From the NCBI GenBank assembly GCA_963746465.1, contig CAVVAY010000013.1, positions 623,821 to 687,820 of the forward strand: a stretch of 64,000 bases of DNA, written 5' to 3'. The notes beneath the pieces were generated by a model. It had not been told where the DNA came from and ran no database searches. It saw nothing but the letters and a program-made list of their open reading frames with translations. Numbering within the stretch: the first letter of the stretch is position 1; each line of letters starts with the position of its first letter. A program made the translations under genes and the position numbers. Positions 24,894 through 32,640 of the stretch are shown here, in pieces. The stretch is from CAVVAY01 sp963746465. Lineage in GTDB: Bacteria; Actinomycetota; Actinomycetes; JACCUZ01.

Positions 24894-25661
24894 ATGGCTG
24901 GACGGCTGCAGGACCGCACCGCGATCGTGACCGGCGGGGTGGGTGGCATCGGGCTCGCCACTGCGCGTCGATTCGCCGAGGAGGGCGCACGGGTCGTCGT
25001 GGTCGACGTCTCCGACGAGAGCGGCGGCGCCGCGGCCGAGGAGGTCGGCGGGCTGTACGTCCGCTGCGACGTCACCGACCCCGAGCAGGTCGACGCGATG
25101 GTGGCGAAGACGATCGAGACCTACGGCAGCGTCGACGTGGCCTTCAACAACGCCGGCATCTCCCCGCCCGACGACGACTCGATCCTGGACACCGGCCTGG
25201 AGGCGTGGCGGCGGGTGCAGGAGGTCAACCTCACCAGCGTGTACCTGTGCTGCAAGGCGGTGCTGCCGCAGATGCGCGCCCAGGGCCGGGGCTCGATCAT
25301 CAACACTGCGTCGTTCGTCGCCGTGATGGGGGCCGCGACGTCGCAGATCTCCTACACCGCGAGCAAGGGCGGCGTGCTCGCGATGAGCCGGGAGCTCGGC
25401 GTGCAGTTCGCCCGCGAGGGGATCCGGGTCAACGCGCTGTGCCCGGGGCCGGTGGACACCCCCCTGCTGCGCGAGCTGTTCGCGAAGGACCCGGAGCGTG
25501 CGGCCCGCCGGCTGGTGCACATCCCGGTCGGCCGGTTCGCGGACCCGATCGAGATCGCGAACGCCGTTCTGTTCCTGGCCAGCGACGAGTCGAGCTTCAT
25601 CACGGCGTCGACGTTCCTGGTCGACGGCGGCATCAGCGCCGCCTACGTCACGCCGCTCTGA
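24894..25661 (+). CDS. short-chain dehydrogenase/reductase (SDR)
   Basis: 255 aa from ATG, four bases after the ALDH stop. Classical SDR motifs: TGGVGGIGLATARRF (cofactor), RCDVTDPEQV, NNAGI, INTASF (Ser region) and SYTASKGGVLAMSRELG (YxxxK), then NALCPGPVDTPLL. Asp after the second strand (VVVVDVSD) suggests NAD preference. In M. tuberculosis the matching SDR (Rv2857c) closes the glnA4 cluster, so it probably oxidises an alcohol intermediate. Its last 19 bases overlap the convergent hydrolase. Confidence 0.88.
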   Translation: MAGRLQDRTAIVTGGVGGIGLATARRFAEEGARVVVVDVSDESGGAAAEEVGGLYVRCDVTDPEQVDAMVAKTIETYGSVDVAFNNAGISPPDDDSILDTGLEAWRRVQEVNLTSVYLCCKAVLPQMRAQGRGSIINTASFVAVMGAATSQISYTASKGGVLAMSRELGVQFAREGIRVNALCPGPVDTPLLRELFAKDPERAARRLVHIPVGRFADPIEIANAVLFLASDESSFITASTFLVDGGISAAYVTPL

Positions 25662-26494
25662 GCAGCGGTCTCGTCGAGCAGGCGGCGGACCGCCAGCGCC
25701 ACCACCTGCGGGTGCTCCATCTGCGAGACGTGGCCGCTGTCCGGCAGCAGCAGCAGCCGGTTGTCCGGGAAGCTGCGCGCCGCGCGCGACGCGGTCCGCG
25801 GGTCGACCAGGCGGTCCTTGAGCCCGTAGACCAGCAGGGTGGGCGCCGTGACCCGGGCGGCGAGCCGCCACAGCGGCCACCGGTCGGGTCGCAGGTAGGC
25901 GACCATCAGGCTGCGCAGCGACCGGATCATCGCGTCACCGTCGTGCTCCAGGTGCGCCCGCCGTTCGGCTTCCACCATCGCCTCGTCGAGCCGCTCGGCC
26001 GGGACCCGCGACGGGTCGGCCCAGCAGAGTGCGATCGTCGCGCGGACCCGCTGCTCGACGGGGTACCGGCCGAGCCGCCGGGCCAGCCGTTCACCGGCCC
26101 ACGGCACGGCCAGCGCGGGCAGGTGCACGTTGCTCACCCGGGGGCGGAGCACCGGCAGCGCAGGCGAGACGAGGGTCAGGCTCCGGACCAGGTCCGGGCG
26201 GGTCGCGGCGACCACGGTAGCCACCGCTCCGCCGAGCGAGTTCCCGAGCAGGTGCACCGGCCCGCGCAGCTCGGCGAGCTCGGCGATGGCGCATGCGTGC
26301 GCGCTCAGCGAGTAGTCGTTGCCTGCGGGAGGCGCTGACCAGCCGAAGCCCGGCAGGTCCGGCGCCACCGAGTCCAGCCGGTCGCGCAGCAGGTCCATCA
26401 CGTCGGTCCAGTTGGTCGCGGCACCGCCCAGGCCGTGCACCATCACCGCCGGCTCGGCGTCGGTCACGGTCGTCGGAGCGGCCCGGACGTGCAA
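25643..26494 (-). CDS. alpha/beta-hydrolase fold protein
   Basis: At least 283 aa. The fold is shown by VMVHGLGGAATNWTDVMDLL (oxyanion HG), APDLPGFGWSAPP, the nucleophile elbow LLGNSLGGAVA, TLLVYGLKDRLVDPR (acid) and PDSGHVSQMEHPQ (His). The given start is TTG at 26494, but homologous-looking residues (HWPGSQVNLPSGS) continue upstream in frame. The only start-like codon there is CTG at 26557, overlapping the stop of the preceding gene as CTGA. The substrate is unknown. Confidence 0.83.
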   Translation of the reverse strand: MHVRAAPTTVTDAEPAVMVHGLGGAATNWTDVMDLLRDRLDSVAPDLPGFGWSAPPAGNDYSLSAHACAIAELAELRGPVHLLGNSLGGAVATVVAATRPDLVRSLTLVSPALPVLRPRVSNVHLPALAVPWAGERLARRLGRYPVEQRVRATIALCWADPSRVPAERLDEAMVEAERRAHLEHDGDAMIRSLRSLMVAYLRPDRWPLWRLAARVTAPTLLVYGLKDRLVDPRTASRAARSFPDNRLLLLPDSGHVSQMEHPQVVALAVRRLLDETAAQSGVT

Positions 26495-26553
26495 CGACCC
26501 CGAGGGCAGGTTGACCTGCGATCCTGGCCAGTGCGCAACCGGGCGGACGCCGG

Positions 26554-27315
26554 TCAGCCGGCCACCTCACCGAGCATCGGCTCGACCCGGCGGTTGACCG
26601 CCGCGAGCACTCCCCTGATGACCGCCTGCCGCACGTCCTCGCGGACCACCGAGGCTCCGGAGAGCCGCTGGGTGGCGCGCTCGGTCAGCATCGAGACGAC
26701 CACCAGGGCTGTGCGCTCCTCGCCGGTAATGGCGATCTCGACGTGCTCGACGTCGAAGCGCACCTGGTGGTCGACGACCTCCTCCACCGCGCGCAGGGTC
26801 GCCGCGGCCACCGACCGGTGCAGCGCGCTCGTGGTGGCCGCACCCTCGGCCTCACCGACCACCGACCGCTCGCCGGCGCGCAGCGTCACCGCGACCGACA
26901 CCCCGAGGCCCGCCGACACCAGCTGGACGCGTTCGATCATCAGCCTACCGACGGTGCCCGTTCGCGTGGCCGGCGCAGCGGCCTCGGCCGAGGTCGTCGG
27001 CTCGGCCGGCTCCGGTACGTCGGTCACCGACGGCTGGTGGTCGACACCCTTGTCCGGCGTACCGTCCACGACGTCGTCGGCCGGGACGAGGCCAGCCTCG
27101 TCGACCACCCGCACCCGGTCGGAGTCGACCGCCAGCCCGAACCGGCTGCGCAGCAGGCGGTTGACGGCCCCTGCGACGTCGACCTCGTCAGCCCCGGAGG
27201 CGAGCTGCAGGCGCAGCGTCCCCGGCCCGTCCCCCTCAGGCTCGACGGCGGCCGCAGCCACGCCGGGGACGCCGAGCAGTGCCGCCACGAGGTCGCGGTG
27301 GTCGCTGATCGTCAT
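26554..27315 (-). CDS. conserved actinobacterial protein of unknown function, 253 aa
   Basis: From ATG at 27315. Two similar alpha/beta segments can be seen. The first (residues 1-65, HRDLVAALLGVPGVAAAAVE, RLQLASGADEVDVAGAVNRL) is followed by an acidic Pro/Thr-rich linker and a second domain (residues 125-253, RLMIERVQLVSAGLGVSVAV, AATLRAVEEVVDHQ, HVEIAITGEERTALVVVSML). The second part looks like a dsRBD-like or BMC-like duplicated sheet. I do not recognise a characterised family. It lies in front of the TetR/DUF3107 part of the conserved block and is divergent from the small acidic protein. Confidence 0.7.
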   Translation of the reverse strand: MTISDHRDLVAALLGVPGVAAAAVEPEGDGPGTLRLQLASGADEVDVAGAVNRLLRSRFGLAVDSDRVRVVDEAGLVPADDVVDGTPDKGVDHQPSVTDVPEPAEPTTSAEAAAPATRTGTVGRLMIERVQLVSAGLGVSVAVTLRAGERSVVGEAEGAATTSALHRSVAAATLRAVEEVVDHQVRFDVEHVEIAITGEERTALVVVSMLTERATQRLSGASVVREDVRQAVIRGVLAAVNRRVEPMLGEVAG

Positions 27316-27418
27316 CGGCCTCTCCGGGTGTCGTCCGAGTGCGTCGTGCTTGCCCGCAAGTGTCCCAGGCCACGCACGTTCCCGGGGTCGACACGGCCGG
27401 AGCCGGCCGGTTCGGTCG

Positions 27419-27445
27419 TAGAGTGCCAGGGTGAGCACGTCATGA
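27419..27445 (+). promoter_or_regulatory. -10 box TAGAGT with a four-codon upstream reading frame coupled to the next gene
   Basis: TAGAGT (27419-27424) ends six bases before a GTG at 27431. That GTG opens the mini-frame GTG AGC ACG TCA TGA, whose stop overlaps the ATG of the downstream gene as ATGA (27442-27445). A ribosome loading on a leaderless GTG end could thus reinitiate at the ATG. Confidence 0.4.
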
Positions 27446-27636
27446 CGCAGAGCGACGAGCGGCCGACCGCGAGCGAGGACCCGGAGGCGCCGGAGGCCGA
27501 CGCCCTCGAGCAGCGCACCCCCGTCGTCGAGGCGGAGGACGACCCGGTCCCCGCCGAGGCCGCGCTGGAGGCCGACCCGGCCGACGTCGCCGAGCAGTCC
27601 CGCAGCGTGGACGTCGGGGACGACGAATACCGCTGA
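27442..27636 (+). CDS. small acidic protein of unknown function, 64 aa
   Basis: From ATG at 27442. Highly acidic and rich in Glu, Asp, Ala and Pro (SEDPEAPEADALEQR, VVEAEDDPVPAEAALEADPA, SVDVGDDEYR), hence probably disordered. Codon choice keeps the high third-position GC of real genes here. No Shine-Dalgarno sequence is present. Its start overlaps the stop of a four-codon upstream frame. Function unknown. Confidence 0.55.
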   Translation: MTQSDERPTASEDPEAPEADALEQRTPVVEAEDDPVPAEAALEADPADVAEQSRSVDVGDDEYR

Positions 27637-27699
27637 CCCCGCGCGCTGCCGCCTAGGATCGGGCCGCGTCACCCGACTGCCCACTGGAAAGGAGCCGCC

Positions 27700-28329
27700 G
27701 TGCCCGCCGCCCCGGACGCCCGGACCCGCAGTGCGCGGCTGCCGCGGTCCGCCCGGCGCGAGCAGCTGCTGGGTGCGGCACAGGAGGTCTTCGTCGCGCA
27801 GGGCTACCACGCCGCCGCCATGGACGACATCGCCGATGCGGCCGGCGTGAGCAAGCCGGTGCTGTACCAGCACTTCCCGGGCAAGCTCGACCTCTACCTG
27901 GCGCTGCTCGACCAGCACGCCGAGGCGATGGTCGCCGCCGTGCGGGTGGCCCTGGACTCGACGACGGACAACAAGCAGCGGGTGGCCGCGACCATCGAGG
28001 CCTACTTCCGGTTCGTCGACGAGGACGGCGGCGCGTTCCGGCTCGTCTTCGAGTCCGACCTGGTCAACCAGCCCGAGGTACGCGAGCGGGTCGACGGCGT
28101 GACGGTGGCCTGCGCCGAGGCGATCAGCGAGGTGATCCGCGACGACGCCGGCCTGCCGAAGGACCAGGCCCGCCTGCTCGCCGTCGGCCTGGTCGGGATG
28201 GCCCAGGTGGCCGCGCGGTACTGGCTCGCCGACGCCGGCGCGATCCCCCGGGACGCCGCGTCGCGGTTGATGGCCAGCCTGTCCTGGCGCGGCATCGGCG
28301 GGTTTCCCCGCACCGGCGAAGCACACTGA
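27700..28329 (+). CDS. TetR-family transcriptional regulator
   Basis: 209 aa from GTG with AAAGGAG five bases before it. The helix-turn-helix is at residues 20-65 (SARREQLLGAAQEVFVAQGY, AMDDIADAAGVSKPVLYQHF, LYLALLDQHAEAM). The C-terminal ligand domain is all-helical (FRFVDEDGGAFRLVFESDLV). Position before DUF3107 matches Rv3208 in M. tuberculosis, so it is an ancestral part of this block. Targets are unknown. A -10-like TAGGAT lies 42 bases upstream. Confidence 0.88.
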   Translation: MPAAPDARTRSARLPRSARREQLLGAAQEVFVAQGYHAAAMDDIADAAGVSKPVLYQHFPGKLDLYLALLDQHAEAMVAAVRVALDSTTDNKQRVAATIEAYFRFVDEDGGAFRLVFESDLVNQPEVRERVDGVTVACAEAISEVIRDDAGLPKDQARLLAVGLVGMAQVAARYWLADAGAIPRDAASRLMASLSWRGIGGFPRTGEAH

Positions 28330-28397
28330 CCCCGACTAGGCTGGCCGACGTCAGCGCGATCAGCACCCGCCGTACGAACGAGTTCTCGGAGGTCCCC

Positions 28398-28625
28398 GTG
28401 GAGGTCAGGATCGGTGTCCAGCACGCCACCCGCGAGCTGGTGATCGACAGTGCCGAGACCACGGAGGCGATCCTCGCGACGGTGACAGCAGCGGTGTCCG
28501 GCGAGGCGTCGGTGCTGGCGCTGACCGACGAGCGCGGCCGGCAGGTCGTGGTGCCCTCGGACAAGCTCGCGTATGTCGAGATCGGTGAACCGGAGAGCCG
28601 CCGGGTCGGCTTCGGCTCGCTCTGA
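28398..28625 (+). CDS. DUF3107 protein
   Basis: 75 aa from GTG with GGAGG seven bases upstream. Recognisable family pattern: EVRIGVQHATRELVIDSAET, a central ILATVTAAVSG helix, RGRQVVVPSDKLAYVEIGEP and the terminal RRVGFG. DUF3107 (TB9.4/Rv3208A in M. tuberculosis) is restricted to actinobacteria and follows the TetR gene there too. Function is unknown. TAGGCT about 60 bases upstream may be its own -10 box. Confidence 0.9.
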   Translation: MEVRIGVQHATRELVIDSAETTEAILATVTAAVSGEASVLALTDERGRQVVVPSDKLAYVEIGEPESRRVGFGSL

Positions 28626-28658
28626 GAACGTCCTGACCGGGCCTCTGCCGGGGACGCG

Positions 28659-29588
28659 TCAGCGCAGCTGGAAATGCCAGATGATCGCGGCCGGTTGGTC
28701 GCGGTATGCGGCATTGGTGGCCTCCGCCGCGAAGGCGTGCAGCGCCCAGATGTCCGGCGCCGCCTCCGGGTCGTGCGCTGGCGGCGGCTCAGCGTCCGTG
28801 ACCGAGCTGCCGTCCGGGCGCACCATCGGGCTGGGTCGCCTGGGCTCCTCGCAACGCCGCACCTCGAAACCGAGCGGCAACGCGACGCCGAGGTAGTCGC
28901 TCGCCCGCCGCTGCCAGACCGGCAGGTACGCCGAGCTGCCGTCCGCGTCTGTCCTCGGCATCGGCAGGCCGACGCCGTCGATGACGCCCCGCGGGTCGGA
29001 GACCACGAGGTGACCACCGGGTCTCAGGACCCGGGCGAACTCCGTCAGCGCAGGCGCCAGCTCGGGAACATGGGTGAGCGCCAACGCGCAGACGACGGCG
29101 TCCACGGACCGGTCGGGCAACGGCAGGTCCACCAGGTCGGCCTCGTGGAGCTCGATGTCGGGCAGCTTCTGCCGCGCCACGGCCAGCATCTCGGGCGAGC
29201 TGTCCACGCCGACGACGGTGTGCCCCAGCTCGGCCAGGTACGCGGCATGCCGACCCGTTCCGCAGGCCGCGTCGAGGGCGACACCGACCGGGAGGCCGGC
29301 CAGGATCCGCTGGACGATGGGCTCTTCGATGTCGATGAGCTGGTTCCCCGGAGCGTCGTAGGTCGAGGCCCAGCCTTCGTAGCCGGCCCGGGTGCCGACG
29401 GGCGCGGCCGGGACGCCCGGACCGAGCTGGTCGGCCAGGTCGAGCAGCCGGCGGGTCTCGGCCAGCCGAGCCGACGTGAACGCCTCGTCGTACTCGCCGG
29501 CGAAAGCGCGCAGCAGCGCCAGGCCTTCCAGCCCGAGCAGGTAGGCCAGTGGGTGCTGATGGATGGTCGCGAGGTCGCTGGGTCGCAC
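28659..29588 (-). CDS. SAM-dependent methyltransferase (class I, UbiE/Methyltransf_11-like)
   Basis: 309 aa from GTG. The first ~65 residues are a helical extension (DLATIHQHPLAYLLGLEGLA). The Rossmann core follows: YEGWASTYDAPGNQLIDIEE, VALDAACGTGRHAAYLAELG (motif I), VVGVDSSPEMLAVARQKLPD, ADLVDLPLPDRSVDAVVCAL and FARVLRPGGHLVVSDPRG. The N-terminal extension resembles that of actinobacterial methyltransferases of unknown substrate. Convergent with DUF3107. Confidence 0.85.
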   Translation of the reverse strand: MRPSDLATIHQHPLAYLLGLEGLALLRAFAGEYDEAFTSARLAETRRLLDLADQLGPGVPAAPVGTRAGYEGWASTYDAPGNQLIDIEEPIVQRILAGLPVGVALDAACGTGRHAAYLAELGHTVVGVDSSPEMLAVARQKLPDIELHEADLVDLPLPDRSVDAVVCALALTHVPELAPALTEFARVLRPGGHLVVSDPRGVIDGVGLPMPRTDADGSSAYLPVWQRRASDYLGVALPLGFEVRRCEEPRRPSPMVRPDGSSVTDAEPPPAHDPEAAPDIWALHAFAAEATNAAYRDQPAAIIWHFQLR

Positions 29589-29628
29589 CGACGGATGATG
29601 ACCCGGCCGCGGCGCCGGGTCGAGCCCT

Positions 29629-30348
29629 TTAGGCGGACAGGCCGAGGGTGGCCATCCGCTTGGTGTGGTTCTCGGTGAGCCGCGCGAACATCCGGCCTAC
29701 CTCGGCGAGATCGGCACCCCGCTCCGTGATGCCCCCCACGAGCAGGTTCGCCAGCGCGTCCCGCTCGGCCGCCACCCGTTGCGCCTGGCTGAGCGCCTCG
29801 CCGACCAGCCGCCGCCCCCACAGCGCCAGCCGGCCGGCCAGCCGCGGGTCGACCTCGATGGCGGCCCGCACCCGGTCGACCGCGAACGCCGAGTGCCCGG
29901 TGTCCTCGAGCACCGACAGCACCAGGTCGCGGGTCGAGTCGTCGAGGTACGCCGACACCTCCCGGTAGAAGTCCTCGGCGATGCCGTCGCCGACGTACGC
30001 CTTGACCAGGCCCTCCAGCCAGTTGCCCGGCGCGGTGCGCTCGTGGAACGCCTCCAGCGCCGCGATGAACGGCTCCATCGCGTCCTCCGGGGCGGCACCG
30101 ATGTCCACCAGCCGCTCCCGGAGCAGCGCGAAGTGGTTGTACTCGGCGACGGCCATCGCGGCGAGCGCGGCCTTGTCGCCGAGGGTCGGAGCGAACGAGG
30201 CGTCGTCGGCGAGGCGCTCGAACGCGGTCAGCTCGCCGTACGCCAGCGCTCCCAGCAGGTCCACCACGGCCAGCCGGTAGTCCTCGTCGGCCAGCGGGTC
30301 GGGATGCTGGCCGGCAGGGACGTCGCCGGTGTCCTCGCGCGCGCTCAC
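29629..30348 (-). CDS. ferritin-like (MiaE-like) helical protein
   Basis: 239 aa from GTG. A four-helix bundle with two possible di-iron half-sites: GELTAFERLADDA then MAVAEYNHFALLRERL (ExxH), and later a less certain second half. The C-terminus ends LTENHTKRMATLGLSA, typical of this actinobacterial family. Members resemble the tRNA hydroxylase MiaE but no activity is shown. Its divergent position before the DEAD-box helicase matches Rv3210c/rhlE in M. tuberculosis. Confidence 0.82.
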   Translation of the reverse strand: MSAREDTGDVPAGQHPDPLADEDYRLAVVDLLGALAYGELTAFERLADDASFAPTLGDKAALAAMAVAEYNHFALLRERLVDIGAAPEDAMEPFIAALEAFHERTAPGNWLEGLVKAYVGDGIAEDFYREVSAYLDDSTRDLVLSVLEDTGHSAFAVDRVRAAIEVDPRLAGRLALWGRRLVGEALSQAQRVAAERDALANLLVGGITERGADLAEVGRMFARLTENHTKRMATLGLSA

Positions 30349-30370
30349 GGTCGGCAGCGTACCGAGGGGT

Positions 30371-30376
30371 TAGGGT
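30371..30376 (+). promoter_or_regulatory. -10-like TAGGGT upstream of the helicase gene
   Basis: If used, it gives a leader of roughly 135 bases before the translation start at 30518. Long leaders on DEAD-box helicase mRNAs are often regulatory. The leader is GC-rich with several possible stems, but I could not establish one structure. Confidence 0.3.
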
Positions 30377-30517
30377 GGGGCCTGGAAGAACGGATGCCCG
30401 GTCGCCCGACGAACCGATCGGCTCCGACCGACGCGTCCCGCGTCCGAGCGGCCCGCCGTCCTCCTGGCGGCGTGCGGCCCCGGACCCAGCGCGGGACCAC
30501 GTAAGAAGGGCTCCGTC

Positions 30518-32128
30518 CTGAACACCCCATCCTTCGCCGAGCTCGGCGTGCTCCAGGCCACCGTGGACGCACTCGCCGACGTCGGCATCACCCACCCGTT
30601 CCCCATCCAGGCACTGACCCTGCCGGTCGCACTTCACGGCCACGACATCATCGGCCAGGCGAAGACCGGTACCGGCAAGACGCTGGGCTTCGGGATCCCG
30701 CTGCTGCAGCGCGTCGTGGCGCAGGATGAAGCGGGCGACCCGGCACTGCCGCCGTTCGAGCCGGGCAAGCCGCAGGCGCTGATCGTGGTCCCCACCCGCG
30801 AGCTGTGCGTGCAGGTGACCGAGGACCTGAAAAAGGCCGCAGCCCGCCGCAAGATCCGCGTGCTGTCCATCTACGGCGGCCGCGCGTACGAGCCGCAGGT
30901 CGAGGCGCTCAAGAAGGGCATCGAGGTCGTCGTCGGTACGCCGGGCCGGCTGATCGACCTCGCCCAGCAGGGCCTGCTCGACCTCGGGCACATCCGCAGC
31001 CTGGTGCTCGACGAGGCCGACGAAATGCTCGACCTCGGCTTCCTGCCGGACGTCGAGAAGATCGTCCGGCTGATCCCGGCCGGCCGGCAGACCATGCTGT
31101 TCTCCGCCACCATGCCCGGCGCGATCATCACGCTGGCGCGCTCGTACATGCACCACCCGACGCACATCCGCGCGGTCGACCCGGACGACGACGGCCAGAC
31201 CGTCAAGGCCGTCGAGCAGCACGTGTTCCGGGCGCACGCGATGGACAAGGTCGAGATGCTCGCCCGCATCCTGCAGTCCGAGGGACGTGGCCTCACCCTG
31301 GTGTTCTGCCGCACGAAGCGCACCGCAGCCAAGGTCGCCGACGAGCTCGCCGACCGGGGCTTCGCCTCGGGCGCCGTGCACGGCGACCTCGGCCAGGGCG
31401 CCCGTGAGCAGGCGCTGCGCGCGTTCCGCAACGGCAAGGTCGACGTGCTCGTCGCCACCGACGTCGCGGCTCGCGGCATCGACGTGCAGGACATCACCCA
31501 CGTCGTGAACTACCAGTGCCCCGAGGACGAGAAGACCTACCTGCACCGGATCGGGCGCACCGCCCGGGCCGGCGCGAAGGGCATCGCGATCACCTTCGTC
31601 GACTGGGACGACATGCCCCGGTGGGGCCTGATCGACAAGGCGCTCGACCTCGGGTTCGGCGAGCCCGAGGAGACCTACTCGAGCTCGGACCACTTCTACG
31701 AGGAGCTCGACATCCCGCGGCACGTGACCGGCACGCTGCCACGGGCGCAGCGCACCCGGGCCGGCCTCGACGCCGAAGAGGTCGAGGACCTCGGCGAGAC
31801 CGGCCGGGCCGGCGGCCACGGCGCGTCCCGTCGGGGCGATCCGACCGGCAAGCGTGGCGACCGCGACCGCGGGGACCGCGGCGGTGACCGCACCGAGCGG
31901 GCCGACCGGCCGGATCGGGCCGACCGGCCTCCGCGCAAGGACCGCGAGCGCACCAGGACCCGCGGCGGGAAGCCCGCCACGACCATCGGCAGCACTCCCG
32001 GCAGCACGTCGGCAGCGACCGGTGAGGCAGCTGCCCCGACCGTTGACGGCACACCTCGCCGGCGGCGCCGCAGCCGCGGCGGTCGTGGAGCGGGCGGCAG
32101 CACGGAGCCGAGCGCCGAGCAGGGCTGA
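30518..32128 (+). CDS. rhlE: DEAD-box RNA helicase (RhlE-like)
   Basis: 536 aa if translation starts at CTG 30518. GAAGGG lies seven bases before it, and the aromatic Phe of the Q-motif (PSFAELGVLQATVDAL, 17 residues before FPIQ) is lost if the first standard start, GTG 30548, is used. Motifs: AKTGTGKTLGFG (I), PTRELCVQV (Ia), GGR, TPGRLIDL (Ib), VLDEADEMLDLGF (II), FSATMP (III), LVFCRTKRTA (IV), VATDVAARGIDVQDITHVVNY (V) and YLHRIGRTARAG (VI). The C-terminal ~130 residues are a charged, disordered RNA-binding tail with DR/RG repeats (RGDRDRGDRGGDRTER). It probably unwinds structured RNA in ribosome assembly or cold adaptation. Confidence 0.92.
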   Translation: MNTPSFAELGVLQATVDALADVGITHPFPIQALTLPVALHGHDIIGQAKTGTGKTLGFGIPLLQRVVAQDEAGDPALPPFEPGKPQALIVVPTRELCVQVTEDLKKAAARRKIRVLSIYGGRAYEPQVEALKKGIEVVVGTPGRLIDLAQQGLLDLGHIRSLVLDEADEMLDLGFLPDVEKIVRLIPAGRQTMLFSATMPGAIITLARSYMHHPTHIRAVDPDDDGQTVKAVEQHVFRAHAMDKVEMLARILQSEGRGLTLVFCRTKRTAAKVADELADRGFASGAVHGDLGQGAREQALRAFRNGKVDVLVATDVAARGIDVQDITHVVNYQCPEDEKTYLHRIGRTARAGAKGIAITFVDWDDMPRWGLIDKALDLGFGEPEETYSSSDHFYEELDIPRHVTGTLPRAQRTRAGLDAEEVEDLGETGRAGGHGASRRGDPTGKRGDRDRGDRGGDRTERADRPDRADRPPRKDRERTRTRGGKPATTIGSTPGSTSAATGEAAAPTVDGTPRRRRRSRGGRGAGGSTEPSAEQG

Positions 32129-32132
32129 CCGG

Positions 32133-32339
32133 GTGGGTGCCGACCTGGACGTGCTGCGCCGCTGGGAGTCCGGCGGCGCGGCCTGGCGGGTGCTCGCTCG
32201 TACGCCGGACCGGCTGGACCTCGCCCTGCTCACCTGCGACGCCGGCGAGCAGGTCGGGCGGCTGGTCTCGGCCGAGCCCGAGCTGCTCGCCTACGTCGGC
32301 GAGCGGACCACCAACGAGGACGACGCCCCTACAGGGTGA
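32133..32339 (+). CDS. small protein of unknown function, 68 aa
   Basis: From GTG four bases after the helicase stop, so probably co-transcribed. Sequence features: DLDVLRRWESGGAAWRVLAR, DRLDLALLTCDAGEQVGRLV and ELLAYVGERTTNEDDAP. No domain is recognised beyond a small alpha/beta pattern. Homologous short proteins follow rhlE in other actinobacteria as far as I recall. It overlaps the convergent zinc-ribbon gene by 11 bp. Confidence 0.65.
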   Translation: MGADLDVLRRWESGGAAWRVLARTPDRLDLALLTCDAGEQVGRLVSAEPELLAYVGERTTNEDDAPTG

Positions 32340-32640
32340 TGACGACCTTCACCCAGGTACGCCGGCCGCAGGCGGGGCAGCGCATCCAGGACGGGTGCCC
32401 GCGGCGCACCATCGGCAGGTGCACCGACGGCAGTGCGAGGGTGACCAGCTGCCGCGGCGTCACCACGCTGACCTCCTCGCAGGAGGAGCACTCGACCGTG
32501 ATCGCGCCCGGGGCCGGCGGCTGCTCGCTGACGCTGTAGAGCGACTGGCGGCCCTGCGGGTCGACGCGCAGCGGTGGCTGCGGCCGAACCGGCGCGCCGC
32601 GGCGGCGGAGACGGTCGAAGCCGGGCTCCTGGTTGCTCAT
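32329..32640 (-). CDS. small zinc-ribbon-like protein coupled to the ParA gene
   Basis: 103 aa from ATG at 32640, overlapping the parA stop (ATGA). A basic N-terminus (FDRLRRRGAPVRPQPPLRVD) is followed by two cysteine pairs, CSSCEE and CPACGRRTWVKV, that form a likely zinc ribbon. Such proteins often bind nucleic acid. Translational coupling to an orphan ParA suggests a partner role, but no ParB homology is visible. Function unknown. Confidence 0.72.
   Translation of the reverse strand: MSNQEPGFDRLRRRGAPVRPQPPLRVDPQGRQSLYSVSEQPPAPGAITVECSSCEEVSVVTPRQLVTLALPSVHLPMVRRGHPSWMRCPACGRRTWVKVVITL

Noticed and set aside
30349..30517. A riboswitch in the helicase leader
   Set aside because: GC-rich stems can be drawn, but no known aptamer core could be recognised.
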